In this document: piece by piece, positions 35,776 through 44,541 of the stretch
How the letters are laid out: each line of letters opens with the position of its first letter
Position numbering within the stretch: the stretch's first letter is position 1
Source of the DNA: CAZLFQ01 sp964625465
Lineage (GTDB): Bacteria > Pseudomonadota > Alphaproteobacteria > Rickettsiales > Midichloriaceae
DNA length: 64,000 nt
Assembly: GCA_964625465.1 (NCBI GenBank)
Contig: CAZVFD010000003.1
Coordinates: 1 to 64,000 of the forward strand
Direction: 5' to 3'
The notes under the pieces: generated by a model
What the model was told of the DNA's origin: nothing
Database searches by the model: none
What the model saw: the letters and a program-made list of their open reading frames with translations, nothing else
Position numbers and translations under genes: made by a program

Positions 35776-37017
35776 TTAGTAACAAAGAGGATCTAATACT
35801 TCGAAACCGCCAAATACTGTAGGTGAAGTTACCAAATCTGGTAAGCCATTCAAGTCTGTAAGAACTGTATTGATATCAGAGCCAGTTAAAATTAAATTTT
35901 GTTTTAACTGTGCATTGTTACCAACGCATTGAAGTTTATCACCTAATGCAGCTGCAGTAGTTAAAGTCATGCCTGCAGTGTACAATTCATGATATTTAGG
36001 ATCAACCATCGCTCTGAAATCAATGTCTTTTGCTGTGGTATAAGTTGTACCATAAGCTGTAGACTGAGTAGCTGTGTTGATTGAGTTTGTTGGCAGCGAA
36101 CAGAGTTTTACTGCGTTGTCAGACAACAAAGTGTTAGCCTTAACAGAGCTTGCTGTATAGATGGTGTTTAGTGATGTGTAAGTTGCACCACATTTATCTA
36201 TAGCTGTAGCTGCATTGGCAGTTGTTAAATCCGCATATTTTTGAGCAGCTAAACCAGTTATTGTTGCCCAAGAACCACCAGTTGATGCCATCAATTTGAT
36301 AGCATTGTCTGAGGTATGAGACTGGAAGTTTGCAAGGTTATTCACATCCGCCCATAATTCACTGAACTTTAAGTTAACGCCTTTTTCAACAAATTTTGTG
36401 AAAGCGCCAAAGAAAGTATCTTTAGGAACGGCGTTTGTCCAAGCTGCATCATAAACAGCGATAACTTCTGCAAGCGTATCGTAGTTTGCATCAGATTCAA
36501 CAGTTATAGCTTTGATCAGGCCTTTATTGAAGATCGCATTAAATTTTGTAGCGCCCCATGTTGAGTGGTAGCCCATTACTGTAGCATCTGCTAGTGCTGT
36601 ACCACCAGTAGCACCAAGGTTAGCACCAGTTGTACCAAATGTAGAGTCTACGGCATTCACTCTTAGTGCAATAAGCCCTTTAAGTGGCGCCTCTTTTGTT
36701 ACATCTTCGGCATGAAGAGCTATATATGTCGAAGGCAATCCATTCGCAGCTGTTGTGAAGCTGGTTGTGCCATCAATTACTTTTATAAAGTCATCATTTT
36801 GATTTAGAAAATTTAAAGCAAGTGGTTTTGTTTTAGCCCATGTTGCTAGTGTATCCATTTTTGCTGCAGAACCGTCGCCGCCAGATTCAGACCACCACAT
36901 TTTTAATACGTTTGTTTTAAGAGCTAAGTCTTTTTGTGTTCCTGTAAGAGTTAAGCCAAGAGCGCCTTTTATTGCAATCTCGACTTCTTTACGGGTTACC
37001 GTTGAAAGTGCTGTCAT
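35776..37017 (-). CDS. Unrecognised 413-residue Ala/Thr/Asn-rich protein
   Basis: No family recognised. The composition stands out from its neighbours: very rich in Ala, Thr, Asn, Leu and Gly, with four Cys all in the last 140 residues and no signal peptide or membrane segment. A weak internal repeat is visible (SDNAIKLMAS at 236-245, SDNAVKLCSL at 299-308, LGDKLQCVG at 358-366), with spacing of about 60 residues. The gene has its own promoter (TTGACC / TAGTCT), an AGG ribosome site and a strong terminator, so high independent expression is likely. A structural, surface or phage-derived role is conceivable but unsupported. Confidence 0.75.
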   Translation of the reverse strand: MTALSTVTRKEVEIAIKGALGLTLTGTQKDLALKTNVLKMWWSESGGDGSAAKMDTLATWAKTKPLALNFLNQNDDFIKVIDGTTSFTTAANGLPSTYIALHAEDVTKEAPLKGLIALRVNAVDSTFGTTGANLGATGGTALADATVMGYHSTWGATKFNAIFNKGLIKAITVESDANYDTLAEVIAVYDAAWTNAVPKDTFFGAFTKFVEKGVNLKFSELWADVNNLANFQSHTSDNAIKLMASTGGSWATITGLAAQKYADLTTANAATAIDKCGATYTSLNTIYTASSVKANTLLSDNAVKLCSLPTNSINTATQSTAYGTTYTTAKDIDFRAMVDPKYHELYTAGMTLTTAAALGDKLQCVGNNAQLKQNLILTGSDINTVLTDLNGLPDLVTSPTVFGGFEVLDPLCY

Positions 37018-37058
37018 ATACTACCTGTATATTATGTTGTTTTAGGGATTACCCCTTA

Positions 37059-37086
37059 AGACTAACACAATAAATAACCAGGTCAA
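37059..37086 (-). promoter_or_regulatory. Promoter candidate of the 413-residue protein gene
   Basis: On the minus strand, -35 TTGACC (37086-37081) and -10 TAGTCT (37064-37059) separated by 16 bases, about 40 bases before the start codon. The -10 is weak. Confidence 0.45.
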
Positions 37087-37107
37087 AAGACTTTTTATTT
37101 CAGAAGT

Positions 37108-37821
37108 TTACACTCCGTCATTAACAGTCATACGACGTCTTCTGTCACGCTTTATTTTGCGCGGTAGTGGCTCTAGTTTGACTCTTGGTTTAATATAAGA
37201 GTCAATTGCAGCTTTTAATTCATTTTCACGATTTTTATAAAAATGATCAGCCCCACTTATTGGATAATACTCAATATCCGAATTCCGTTGCTTTTCTAGT
37301 TTTTCATATAAGCTGTATGCTGCTTCTTCGGGCACGATATCGTCCTTAGAGCCATGAATTATAACGCCTTGTGTAGGGCATGGAGATAAAAAGTTGAAGT
37401 CATAAGACTGGGCTGGTGGAGAAATGGCAATGAAGCCATTGATTTCTGGGCGTCTCATTAATAACTGTAGCGCAATCCAAGAGCCAAACGAAAATCCTGC
37501 AAGCCAAACGCTGGATGCTTCTGGGTTCTGGTGTTGTAGCCAATCTAGTGCGCATGCAGCATCGGCTAATTCGCCAATTCCATGATCAAAGCTACCGAAA
37601 GATTTGCCAACCCCTCTGAAGTTAAATCGTAAAACAGAAAATTTATTCTCTGCAAATGTATGGAACGCATGGTAAACAACCTTGTTGTTCATTGTTCCGC
37701 CGTGCAGAGGGTGTGGATGCAAAACTAGGGCTATCGGTGCGTTTCTCTCTTCGCTGTGTTGATACTTTCCTTCAATTCTGCCTTCTGGTCCATTAAATAC
37801 TACTTCTTTTACCATATTCAA
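37108..37821 (-). CDS. Alpha/beta hydrolase
   Basis: 237-residue cytoplasmic hydrolase of the dienelactone-hydrolase-like or lysophospholipase-like type. Motifs: VLHPHPLHGGTMNN near the start (oxyanion-hole region), the nucleophile elbow GFSFGS near residue 103, IIHGSKDDIVP with the acid, and ISGADHFY with the His. The C-terminal about 20 residues are strongly basic (KIKRDRRRRM), which is odd and could bind nucleic acid or membrane. This hydrolase next to iscR/iscS is a recurrent alphaproteobacterial arrangement. It diverges from iscR; the substrate is unknown. A second in-frame ATG two codons later is also possible. Confidence 0.88.
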   Translation of the reverse strand: MNMVKEVVFNGPEGRIEGKYQHSEERNAPIALVLHPHPLHGGTMNNKVVYHAFHTFAENKFSVLRFNFRGVGKSFGSFDHGIGELADAACALDWLQHQNPEASSVWLAGFSFGSWIALQLLMRRPEINGFIAISPPAQSYDFNFLSPCPTQGVIIHGSKDDIVPEEAAYSLYEKLEKQRNSDIEYYPISGADHFYKNRENELKAAIDSYIKPRVKLEPLPRKIKRDRRRRMTVNDGV

Positions 37822-37865
37822 GCCGCTCTAAATAAATGTTGAAACCTAGGTTTTTCCCTAAGTAA

Positions 37866-37898
37866 ATACTTGACTACTGTACTAGGTTTTAGTAATCT
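37866..37898 (+). promoter_or_regulatory. isc operon promoter with IscR-like binding site
   Basis: -35 TTGACT (37870-37875) and -10-like TAATCT (37893-37898), 17 bases apart. The 25 bases 37866-37890 agree at 19 positions with the E. coli type 1 IscR motif, with a perfect left half (ATACTTGACT) that overlaps the -35. This fits autorepression by the IscR encoded downstream. Alphaproteobacterial IscR can use other motifs, so this is a candidate only. Confidence 0.55.
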
Positions 37899-37962
37899 TC
37901 TAAATGATTCAAGATGTATAGTACACTAGATTAGTGGGTTTTGGAAGTAATTTTAGGAATTT

Positions 37963-38421
37963 ATGATACTTTCTACAAAAGGTAGGTATGCAGTAATGGC
38001 ACTTGTGGACATAGCGGTTCACGGTAATAGCGGGCCTGTGAAGTTAGCAAGTATTTCGCAGAGACAAGAGCTGGATCAGGGGTATTTAGAGCAGATTTTC
38101 GTTAAATTAAAGAGGGTTGGGCTTGTAACGCCAATAAAGGGACCAGGGGGAGGATATCTGCTTGGTAGGCCTAAATCAGATATTGCTATCGCCGATATAA
38201 TGTTTGCAGTCGAAGAAAACCTAAAAATGACTAGATGCCAAAAAAACTCATCTACAGGCTGTATGCAAGATAAGACGCGCTGCGTCACACACCACATTTG
38301 GGAGTCATTAGGTGATCATATTCATGGTTTTTTGAAAGGAATAACTTTGGAAGATGTTTGTGCGCGAAGATTAGAAAAAGTGGATTCCTGCAATTATCAG
38401 AAGGTGGCGAATGTATTCTAA
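37963..38421 (+). CDS. iscR: Rrf2-family iron-sulfur regulator IscR
   Basis: 152-residue winged-helix regulator that senses cellular [2Fe-2S] status and controls Fe-S assembly. It begins with MILSTKGRYAVMALVDIA, the Rrf2 signature. The cluster ligands appear in the effector loop: three Cys in TRCQKNSSTG-CMQDKTR-CVTHH near residues 90-110, plus a His just after, matching the IscR Cys3His pattern. It overlaps the NifS-like gene by 11 bases and heads the operon. Confidence 0.93.
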   Translation: MILSTKGRYAVMALVDIAVHGNSGPVKLASISQRQELDQGYLEQIFVKLKRVGLVTPIKGPGGGYLLGRPKSDIAIADIMFAVEENLKMTRCQKNSSTGCMQDKTRCVTHHIWESLGDHIHGFLKGITLEDVCARRLEKVDSCNYQKVANVF

Positions 38422-39529
38422 TCTTAGAGATTACGTGTATTTCGATCACAACGCCACAACACCAGTTTTGTCTGATGTTAAATATGCTATGGACGAGTTT
38501 CCAAATTTGCCTTTAAATCCCTCATCTATACATGCTTATGGGAGAGAATCTAAAAAAATATTAGAAGCCGCTAGAGCTAATATAGGTAAAGCGTTAAATG
38601 CCGATGAAAAATACGAAGTGGTGTTTACTGCGACTGGTACAGAATCTAATAATATTGCGTTAAAGGGATTTAAAAACCTTGAGGTAATTGCTAGTACAAT
38701 TGAGCATCCATCGGTATTAAGTGTTGTAGGGCAGGGGCTGATTCCTGTTGAGAAAAATGGGATTGTAGATTTAGTTGCTCTTGAGACGATTTTAAAATCT
38801 GGGAAGAGATATTTAGTGTCTGTGATTTTTGCTAACAATGAAGTTGGCGTAATCCAGCCAATGAAAGAAATTATAGATTTGGTACATAGATATAATGGAA
38901 TTATCCATTCTGATGCGACCCAAGCATTCGGGAAGATCCCTTTAAGTATCTCAGAATTGGATTTGGATCTAATAACAATATCTGCTCATAAAATGGGTGG
39001 TCCTCAAGGCGCTGCAGCTTTAGTTCTTAAAAAGAATCTGCCGATTAGCGCGCTTATGCGAGGCGGTGGGCAAGAATTTAGAATAAGGCCAGGCACGCAA
39101 AATTTAGCAGCGATACATGGCTTTGGAATTGCGGCCTCTCTTATTAATTTAGATGAGTACGCAAAACTTGCAGAGCTTAGAGATTATTTAGAAAGCAAAA
39201 TTGCGCAAGTATGTAAAGAGGCAATCTTTTTTGGAAAAGATGCCAAGAGGTTGCCAAATACTTCGAGTTTTACAATGCCTAATGTTTCAAATGAAACGCA
39301 GTTAATTCATTTTGATACAAATGGTTTCGCTATAAGCGCAGGTTCAGCGTGTTCATCTGGTAGAATAGGCTTATCAACCACTCAGATGAATATGGGGTAC
39401 TCAGAAGAAATTGCAAGAACTGCAATCAGAGTAAGTTTAGGTATAGGTAATACCCAAGAGCAAATCGATAGATTTGTTGATTGTTGGAAAAAGTTATATG
39501 AAAAAACAAATATGAAATTAGCAGCATGA
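38411..39529 (+). CDS. Cysteine desulfurase, NifS/Spl1-like
   Basis: PLP-dependent enzyme that removes sulfur from L-cysteine. The 372-residue protein starts YVYFDHNATTPV and has HSDATQAFGKIP, the PLP-lysine motif SAHKMGGPQGAAA, and the catalytic Cys loop SAGSACSSGRIG. It is the first of two tandem desulfurases. This arrangement (a NifS-like copy before iscS) is known from Rickettsia. It overlaps iscS by 4 bases (ATGA). Division of labour between the two copies is unknown. Confidence 0.92.
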   Translation: MYSNLRDYVYFDHNATTPVLSDVKYAMDEFPNLPLNPSSIHAYGRESKKILEAARANIGKALNADEKYEVVFTATGTESNNIALKGFKNLEVIASTIEHPSVLSVVGQGLIPVEKNGIVDLVALETILKSGKRYLVSVIFANNEVGVIQPMKEIIDLVHRYNGIIHSDATQAFGKIPLSISELDLDLITISAHKMGGPQGAAALVLKKNLPISALMRGGGQEFRIRPGTQNLAAIHGFGIAASLINLDEYAKLAELRDYLESKIAQVCKEAIFFGKDAKRLPNTSSFTMPNVSNETQLIHFDTNGFAISAGSACSSGRIGLSTTQMNMGYSEEIARTAIRVSLGIGNTQEQIDRFVDCWKKLYEKTNMKLAA

Positions 39530-40746
39530 GTAAGGAATTAAAATTACCAATATACATGGATTATCAAGCAACTACTCCAATGGACAAGAGAGTGTTAGAT
39601 GCTATGATTCCATATTTTACCGAAAAATTTGGAAATGCGCATTCAAGAAGTCACCAATTTGGTTGGGAAGCGGAAGATGCTGTTGAGAAAGCTCGTGAAC
39701 AAGTTGCTTCATTAATAAATGCTGATCCTAGAGAAATTATTTTCACATCTGGAGCGACTGAGTCTAATAACCTAGCTTTGAAAGGCGTTGCTGGATTCTA
39801 TGGTGATAAGAAAAAACATATTATTACTTTGGTGACAGAGCACAAATGCGTTCTAGATACTTGTAGGCATTTAGAACAAGACGGGTTTGATGTCACATAT
39901 CTTCCAGTTGAGACAAATGGCTTAATTGATTTGGAAAAATTAAAAGCAACGATTCGTCCAGATACTTTAATAGTATCTGTGATGGCGGTGAATAATGAAA
40001 TTGGTGTTATCCAACCTCTTAAAGAGATTGGTACAATATGTAGAGAGAAAGGCATATTTTTTCATACTGATGCTGCGCAAGCATTTGGAAAGATTCCATT
40101 AGACATAAAAGAAATGTGCATTGATCTAATGAGCATTTCTGGCCACAAGATTTATGGCCCAAAAGGTATAGGCGCACTATTTGTTGGACGTAGCCCAAGG
40201 GTAAGAATCGAAGCGATAATTAACGGTGGCGGGCAGGAGAGGGGAATGCGTTCAGGAACTCTACCGACACCTATAATTGTTGGTTTGGGTGAAGCCGCAA
40301 GAATTGCAAAAGAAGAAATGGAGTTTGAAAATAAAAGATTAGAAAAACTTTCAAACAAATTCATTTCCGCAATGTTGAAAATCCCACATGTATATCTCAA
40401 CGGTGATGAGAAGCAAAGGCTGGCTGGAAATATCAATATCAGCTTTTCGTGTATTGAAGGTGAATCGATGATTGGCGCAATTAAAAACATTGCAGTATCA
40501 TCTGGTTCTGCATGTACGTCAGCTTCATTGGAACCTTCTTATGTTTTAAGAGCGATTGGTTTGGATGAAGAAATGGCGCATACGTCAATAAGATTTGGTT
40601 TTGGTAGATTTACCACTGAAGCGGAAGTTGATTTTGCAATAGATCATGTGAAAAAAGCTATAGACAGATTAAGAGAGCTTAGCCCGTTATGGGAAATGAT
40701 GCAAGAAGGTATCGATTTAAAATCAATTAATTGGACAGGACACTAA
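39526..40746 (+). CDS. iscS: Cysteine desulfurase IscS
   Basis: Main sulfur donor for Fe-S cluster assembly and tRNA thiolation, 406 residues. Landmarks: YMDYQATTPMDKRVLDAM at the start, ISGHKIYGPKGIGALFVG with the PLP-Lys, and the mobile catalytic loop SSGSACTSASLEPSYVLRA with the active-site Cys. The C-terminus ends in the group I IscS tail (SPLWEMMQEGIDLKSINW) that contacts IscU. The sulfur it mobilises would also feed MnmA, encoded in this window. Confidence 0.97.
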   Translation: MSKELKLPIYMDYQATTPMDKRVLDAMIPYFTEKFGNAHSRSHQFGWEAEDAVEKAREQVASLINADPREIIFTSGATESNNLALKGVAGFYGDKKKHIITLVTEHKCVLDTCRHLEQDGFDVTYLPVETNGLIDLEKLKATIRPDTLIVSVMAVNNEIGVIQPLKEIGTICREKGIFFHTDAAQAFGKIPLDIKEMCIDLMSISGHKIYGPKGIGALFVGRSPRVRIEAIINGGGQERGMRSGTLPTPIIVGLGEAARIAKEEMEFENKRLEKLSNKFISAMLKIPHVYLNGDEKQRLAGNINISFSCIEGESMIGAIKNIAVSSGSACTSASLEPSYVLRAIGLDEEMAHTSIRFGFGRFTTEAEVDFAIDHVKKAIDRLRELSPLWEMMQEGIDLKSINWTGH

Positions 40747-40757
40747 AAGAGGCAATT

Positions 40758-41153
40758 ATGGCATACAGTCAAAAAGTTATAGATCATTATGAAAATCCAA
40801 GAAATGTTGGTTCATTTGAAAAAAGCGAAGAGAACGTTGGCACAGGGTTGGTAGGCGCTCCTGCTTGTGGCGATGTGATGAAATTGCAAATTAAAGTAGA
40901 CCCAGAGACAGGGAAAATTGAAGATGCAAAATTCCGTACATTCGGATGTTTATCTGCAATTGCTTCAAGTTCTTTAGCAACTGAAAAATTGAAAGGTAAA
41001 ACTCTGGAAGAAGCGGTGACAATTAAGAATGTTGATATTGCGGAAGAATTGTCTTTACCTCCAGTGAAAATCCACTGTTCGGTTTTAGCTGAAGATGCAA
41101 TTAAGAAAGCGATAGAAGATTATAAAAATAACTTAAGCAACGATAATAAATAA
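40758..41153 (+). CDS. iscU: Iron-sulfur cluster scaffold IscU
   Basis: Scaffold on which [2Fe-2S] clusters form. The ATG at 40758 follows an AGAGG site and gives the standard N-terminus MAYSQKVIDHYENPRNVGS and 131 residues. The three Cys ligands are in GAPACGDVMKL, TFGCLSAIASS and VKIHCSVLAEDAI, with the conserved Asp after the first. Twelve bases separate it from the iscS stop, and iscA follows without a gap. Confidence 0.96.
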   Translation: MAYSQKVIDHYENPRNVGSFEKSEENVGTGLVGAPACGDVMKLQIKVDPETGKIEDAKFRTFGCLSAIASSSLATEKLKGKTLEEAVTIKNVDIAEELSLPPVKIHCSVLAEDAIKKAIEDYKNNLSNDNK

Positions 41154-41489
41154 ATGGCTGCACCAATTATTACAATCACAGACCAAGCTGCAGAACGCGT
41201 GAAATTTCTTTTAGAAAAGCGCGATAAGCCTTCTGCTGGGATTCGTGTTGGGGTTAAGTCAGGCGGTTGTTCTGGTTTGTCTTATACATTTGAATATGCC
41301 GATGAAAAAGGCCAGTTTGACGAAGTCATAAACGATAAAGGTATAACAGTTCTTATCGACCCAAAAGCTGTAATGTATTTGATCGGTACAAAATTAGATT
41401 TCGTAGACGAAAAAATGAAATCGGGATTTGTATTCGTAAACCCGAATGAAAAAGGCCGCTGCGGCTGCGGCGAGTCGTTTACGATTTAA
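41154..41489 (+). CDS. iscA: A-type iron-sulfur carrier, IscA/HesB-like
   Basis: 111-residue A-type carrier that accepts or stores Fe-S clusters or iron. The three conserved Cys are in VKSGGCSGLSYTFEY and near the C-terminus in GRCGCGESF. It begins immediately after the iscU stop. Genes hscB, hscA and fdx, which follow in many isc operons, are not here; the next gene runs in the opposite direction 4 bases away. Confidence 0.94.
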   Translation: MAAPIITITDQAAERVKFLLEKRDKPSAGIRVGVKSGGCSGLSYTFEYADEKGQFDEVINDKGITVLIDPKAVMYLIGTKLDFVDEKMKSGFVFVNPNEKGRCGCGESFTI

Positions 41490-41493
41490 GTTT

Positions 41494-42843
41494 TTAGTTC
41501 GGTCCAAAAACAAAGTCACCCAATGTTGTAAGTGAAGAGCCAATACTGTTCAGAATGGATTGTTCTACATTTTTTTGAACAACTGTTGTAGGTGTCGTAT
41601 GACTAGGAACATGATGTACTGAAGCTTGATAACCAGAATTTATAGAAGTGCTTTGAACCTCTTGCTTAGGGGTTGTTTTGCACATTTCATATGCGTGCAA
41701 AAAAGAATTATTTTGGCCTGCTTGTGCAACTTCCAAAGCAGTTTGCCCTTTGGCATTTCTAAGACTTAAATCAGCTCCCTTTTTAATAAGTACTTGGGTG
41801 ATTTCGAATACATCATAAGACATTGCCGCACAATGCAGTGGAGTCTCACCATTTTTATTCACTGCATTTAAATCAGCTCCAGACTTAACTAAAGCACATA
41901 AGCACTCAAAATTACTGTGTCTTGCTGTCCAATGAAGCGGGGTATTATTGTCATCGTCCCTAGCGGTCACCTCTGCTCCTAGTCTTATAAGATACTCAAC
42001 ATATGAATCAGATCTTTCCCAATTGCACGCATAAAACAATGCAGTAAAACCTCCTTTATATTTTGCGTTAATATCAAAGCCTAGATCAATAAGTATCTTA
42101 ATCAAACCAAATGCTTGATTAAAAATAGCAAGGTGCAATAAGGTAATTGTTTGATCAGATTCCAATTCTCTAATACACTCTTTTTTAAAAAAAAATGAAT
42201 GCGAATCTTCTGGAATACCTGGGTAAAATTCTTTGAAAAAGGATTTAAGATAATTCTGATCTTTTTTCCTAAGAAGAAGTTGTCTTGGTGTGTGTCCATT
42301 CCTATCTTGCTCAAGAACATTTCCTTTATACGTATTGATTAGATTCATCCATTTTTTGAACTCATCTATTGGAACACCGCTTTCAAATAAAGTGTGGAGA
42401 GGTGTTTGGCCCTTTGTATTCTTAGCATTTATGTTTGCTCCCTTAGCAAGCAGCATTTTGGCTATATTAATTCTTCTATTTTCAAATGCTCGATGAAGTG
42501 CAGTATTGCCAAAAGCGTCTGTAGCATTCACTTCAGCGTTTCTGTCCAAAAGTCGTCTAACTGCATCTTCAAACCCACATTGTGATGCTATAATGAGAGG
42601 AGTGGTTTGTAATCGTAAGTCATAGTGAGAGTTTATTTCTATATCACTAAGTTCAGATTTCATGACATATAGATGGAATATACTCATCAACCAATTGGTT
42701 ATACTCCACTCCAGGATTTGATCATTAGGTATATCAACAAAACCCCGTTCCAATGTAGACAGATTTAATTCAGAGACTATTACCTTGTCACCATCTTTTA
42801 CAGATTGCCGTATTTGATCAAACGTGAGCTCTACCATTTTCAT
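41494..42843 (-). CDS. Ankyrin-repeat protein
   Basis: 449 residues from the chosen start (42843, after a GGAG site). After an N-terminal non-repeat part (about 1-70), ankyrin repeats appear in two groups. Group one starts with TTPLIIASQCGFEDAVRRLLDRNA and NTALHRAFENRRINIAKMLLAKGANINAK. Group two, about 180 residues later, has TLLHLAIFNQAFGLIKILI and NTPLHWTARHSNFECLCALVKSGADLN. A region between the groups and the C-terminal about 75 residues (Thr/Ser-rich) lack repeats. No signal peptide is seen. Host-directed effector function is likely in this group of bacteria but unproven. Convergent with iscA. Confidence 0.9.
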   Translation of the reverse strand: MKMVELTFDQIRQSVKDGDKVIVSELNLSTLERGFVDIPNDQILEWSITNWLMSIFHLYVMKSELSDIEINSHYDLRLQTTPLIIASQCGFEDAVRRLLDRNAEVNATDAFGNTALHRAFENRRINIAKMLLAKGANINAKNTKGQTPLHTLFESGVPIDEFKKWMNLINTYKGNVLEQDRNGHTPRQLLLRKKDQNYLKSFFKEFYPGIPEDSHSFFFKKECIRELESDQTITLLHLAIFNQAFGLIKILIDLGFDINAKYKGGFTALFYACNWERSDSYVEYLIRLGAEVTARDDDNNTPLHWTARHSNFECLCALVKSGADLNAVNKNGETPLHCAAMSYDVFEITQVLIKKGADLSLRNAKGQTALEVAQAGQNNSFLHAYEMCKTTPKQEVQSTSINSGYQASVHHVPSHTTPTTVVQKNVEQSILNSIGSSLTTLGDFVFGPN

Positions 42844-42928
42844 TGAAAACTCCGAACGAACTCGAGTAATAACAATATATTGCCGAATTTTCCAAGTTGC
42901 CAAGAACTTTCTAAATTATTGTAATTAC

Positions 42929-42957
42929 TTGCAGATAATTAGAGTTTGTAGTACAAT
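42929..42957 (+). promoter_or_regulatory. Promoter of the pseudo-amidase operon
   Basis: -35 TTGCAG (42929-42934), 17-base spacer, -10 TACAAT (42952-42957). It lies in the 145-base divergent region between the ankyrin gene and the amidase-like gene. Confidence 0.6.
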
Positions 42958-42988
42958 TCGCTCATAATATCAACATATAGGTTCAACC

Positions 42989-43705
42989 ATGACATCCTAC
43001 ATCAGCACAGTTAACAACAATAAGTTTTCAGCACCACGTCCAGAAGGAGCAGAAGTTTCAACGGTTGTTTTAACTTATTCAGTAACACCTACTATTCATG
43101 AAACTGTTGCAAAGCTTTATGATAGAGGTGCTAGTGTTCACTACACAATCAGGCAGGATGGATTTCTTGATCAATATCATAGTGAAAATGTAAAGGCCTT
43201 TCATTCTGGAAAAAGTGCATGGCATGGAAAAGCTGGTTTAAATGATTATGCAATTAGCGTGATGATGATCAACGATGCTCAGTCGGAATTTCCACAGGCT
43301 CAGATCGACAAATTAATTTCTCTGCTTGGTGATATCAATACAAGACATAATAAGACAATGGAAATTGTTGGTTTAGGTGAAGTTGCGCCAGAAAGACACG
43401 TAGCCCCAGGCAATCAATTCCCTTGGGATAAACTTGCCGCTGCAGGTTTTGGAAAACATGTTGAAGCTACAGCTAGTAAAGAATGTAAAACAGACCTTGA
43501 TGTAACAGCGCTTCAAAATTCACTTATAAATCATGGATATCATCTGGATGCTACAGGGACATTTGATGAGCTGACAGAAAAAGTTGTTAATGTTTTCAAT
43601 AGCAGATATAACCAAGCTCAAGAAAATTCTAAATGTTGGAGTGATGCGTCAGAAGAAATTATGAATGCACTTCATCCAGTTACAATAATTCATGATGAGA
43701 TTTAG
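42989..43705 (+). CDS. Amidase_2 / AmpD-like protein with zinc and catalytic residues replaced
   Basis: 238 residues with the N-acetylmuramoyl-L-alanine amidase (PGRP-like) fold at about 20-160 and a peptidoglycan-binding-like helix region at about 170-215. Compared with AmpD, the zinc His in the first strand is Thr (VVLTYS), the His of the GHSDIAPG-like motif is Leu (GLGEVAPE), the Asp after K-T is Ala (RHVAPGNQFPW), and the catalytic Glu and Lys positions are Met and His. The middle (SVHYTIRQDGFLDQY, AFHSGKSAWHGKAG) keeps the fold pattern. It is likely a non-hydrolytic muropeptide-binding protein. No signal peptide is visible. It lies 2 bases before a GNAT gene. Confidence 0.82.
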   Translation: MTSYISTVNNNKFSAPRPEGAEVSTVVLTYSVTPTIHETVAKLYDRGASVHYTIRQDGFLDQYHSENVKAFHSGKSAWHGKAGLNDYAISVMMINDAQSEFPQAQIDKLISLLGDINTRHNKTMEIVGLGEVAPERHVAPGNQFPWDKLAAAGFGKHVEATASKECKTDLDVTALQNSLINHGYHLDATGTFDELTEKVVNVFNSRYNQAQENSKCWSDASEEIMNALHPVTIIHDEI

Positions 43706-43707
43706 TA

Positions 43708-44526
43708 ATGCTCGGGCAAAAAGTTGAAGGTTCTAAACTGTTTTCTGTAGAGAAAAAAGGAGATAAGAAATACTTACACACAGAATTTGTTGGCGATGGT
43801 TTTACTGCTAGAAATATTCAAGAAAGTGACCTGCCATTTTATGGAAAACTGTTTGGTGATGAAAGAGTAGTAAAGCTATATGGTGACGGTTCAGTTAAGA
43901 CTGCTGCGCGGATTAGAGAGGGGTTTGATAAATGGAACGGCAGGTTTCATAAGTCGCAACCGAATGGTGGTCTAACAGTTTTTGATAATACAACAAATCA
44001 ACCAATTGGTTTTGTAATTGCAGGGGATGGTGAAGAAAAAGGTGCCTCAGAATTAGGAGCTGCATTTGAAGTATCTTCTCAGGGGCATGGTATATGTTCT
44101 AAATTGTTAAAAGGCGCTGTAGAAGTTTGGGCTGAAGAAGTAAATGGAATTGGTGAGGGCAAGATTGCTGATAATAATTTTCCATATTTACAAACAGCAT
44201 TTAGCTGCTTTGAGGGTGGTGCTCTACGAAGGTTTGATGCTACCTATAATCCATTAAATATAGCTTCTGGAAAAGTGTTAGGTAAGGCAGGTTTTGTTAG
44301 AGCGCAATCAGGTTTATGTTCTGACAATACTTTTGATTTAACCAATACGGATCTTTCTTTAGCCAGAGTTGAGGATGCAGAAATAATTGCCGCAAAATTT
44401 CTTGAAAGTAGAGAAGTAAATAAGAGATATACTTGTATAGATCAAGATGGTATTGAAGGAACATTAAGCTTCAAATCATCATTTAAAGCTTTCAGATTCC
44501 ACGTCGAAAGAGAAATAGGTAGATAA
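43708..44526 (+). CDS. RimJ/RimL-type GNAT acetyltransferase
   Basis: 272-residue acetyltransferase-like protein. After about 30 extra residues the GNAT region begins FTARNIQESDLPFYGKLFGDERVVKLYGDG. PIGFVIAGD and AAFEVSSQGHGICSKLL follow, the last corresponding to the acetyl-CoA loop, with Cys in place of the usual small residue. NIASGKVLGKAGFV is the C-terminal motif, and about 60 more residues follow. It begins 2 bases after the amidase-like gene, so both form one operon. The substrate is unknown; with its partner it might act on cell-wall-derived material, which is inference. Confidence 0.75.
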   Translation: MLGQKVEGSKLFSVEKKGDKKYLHTEFVGDGFTARNIQESDLPFYGKLFGDERVVKLYGDGSVKTAARIREGFDKWNGRFHKSQPNGGLTVFDNTTNQPIGFVIAGDGEEKGASELGAAFEVSSQGHGICSKLLKGAVEVWAEEVNGIGEGKIADNNFPYLQTAFSCFEGGALRRFDATYNPLNIASGKVLGKAGFVRAQSGLCSDNTFDLTNTDLSLARVEDAEIIAAKFLESREVNKRYTCIDQDGIEGTLSFKSSFKAFRFHVEREIGR

Positions 44527-44541
44527 AGCTTAGTGAATGAC

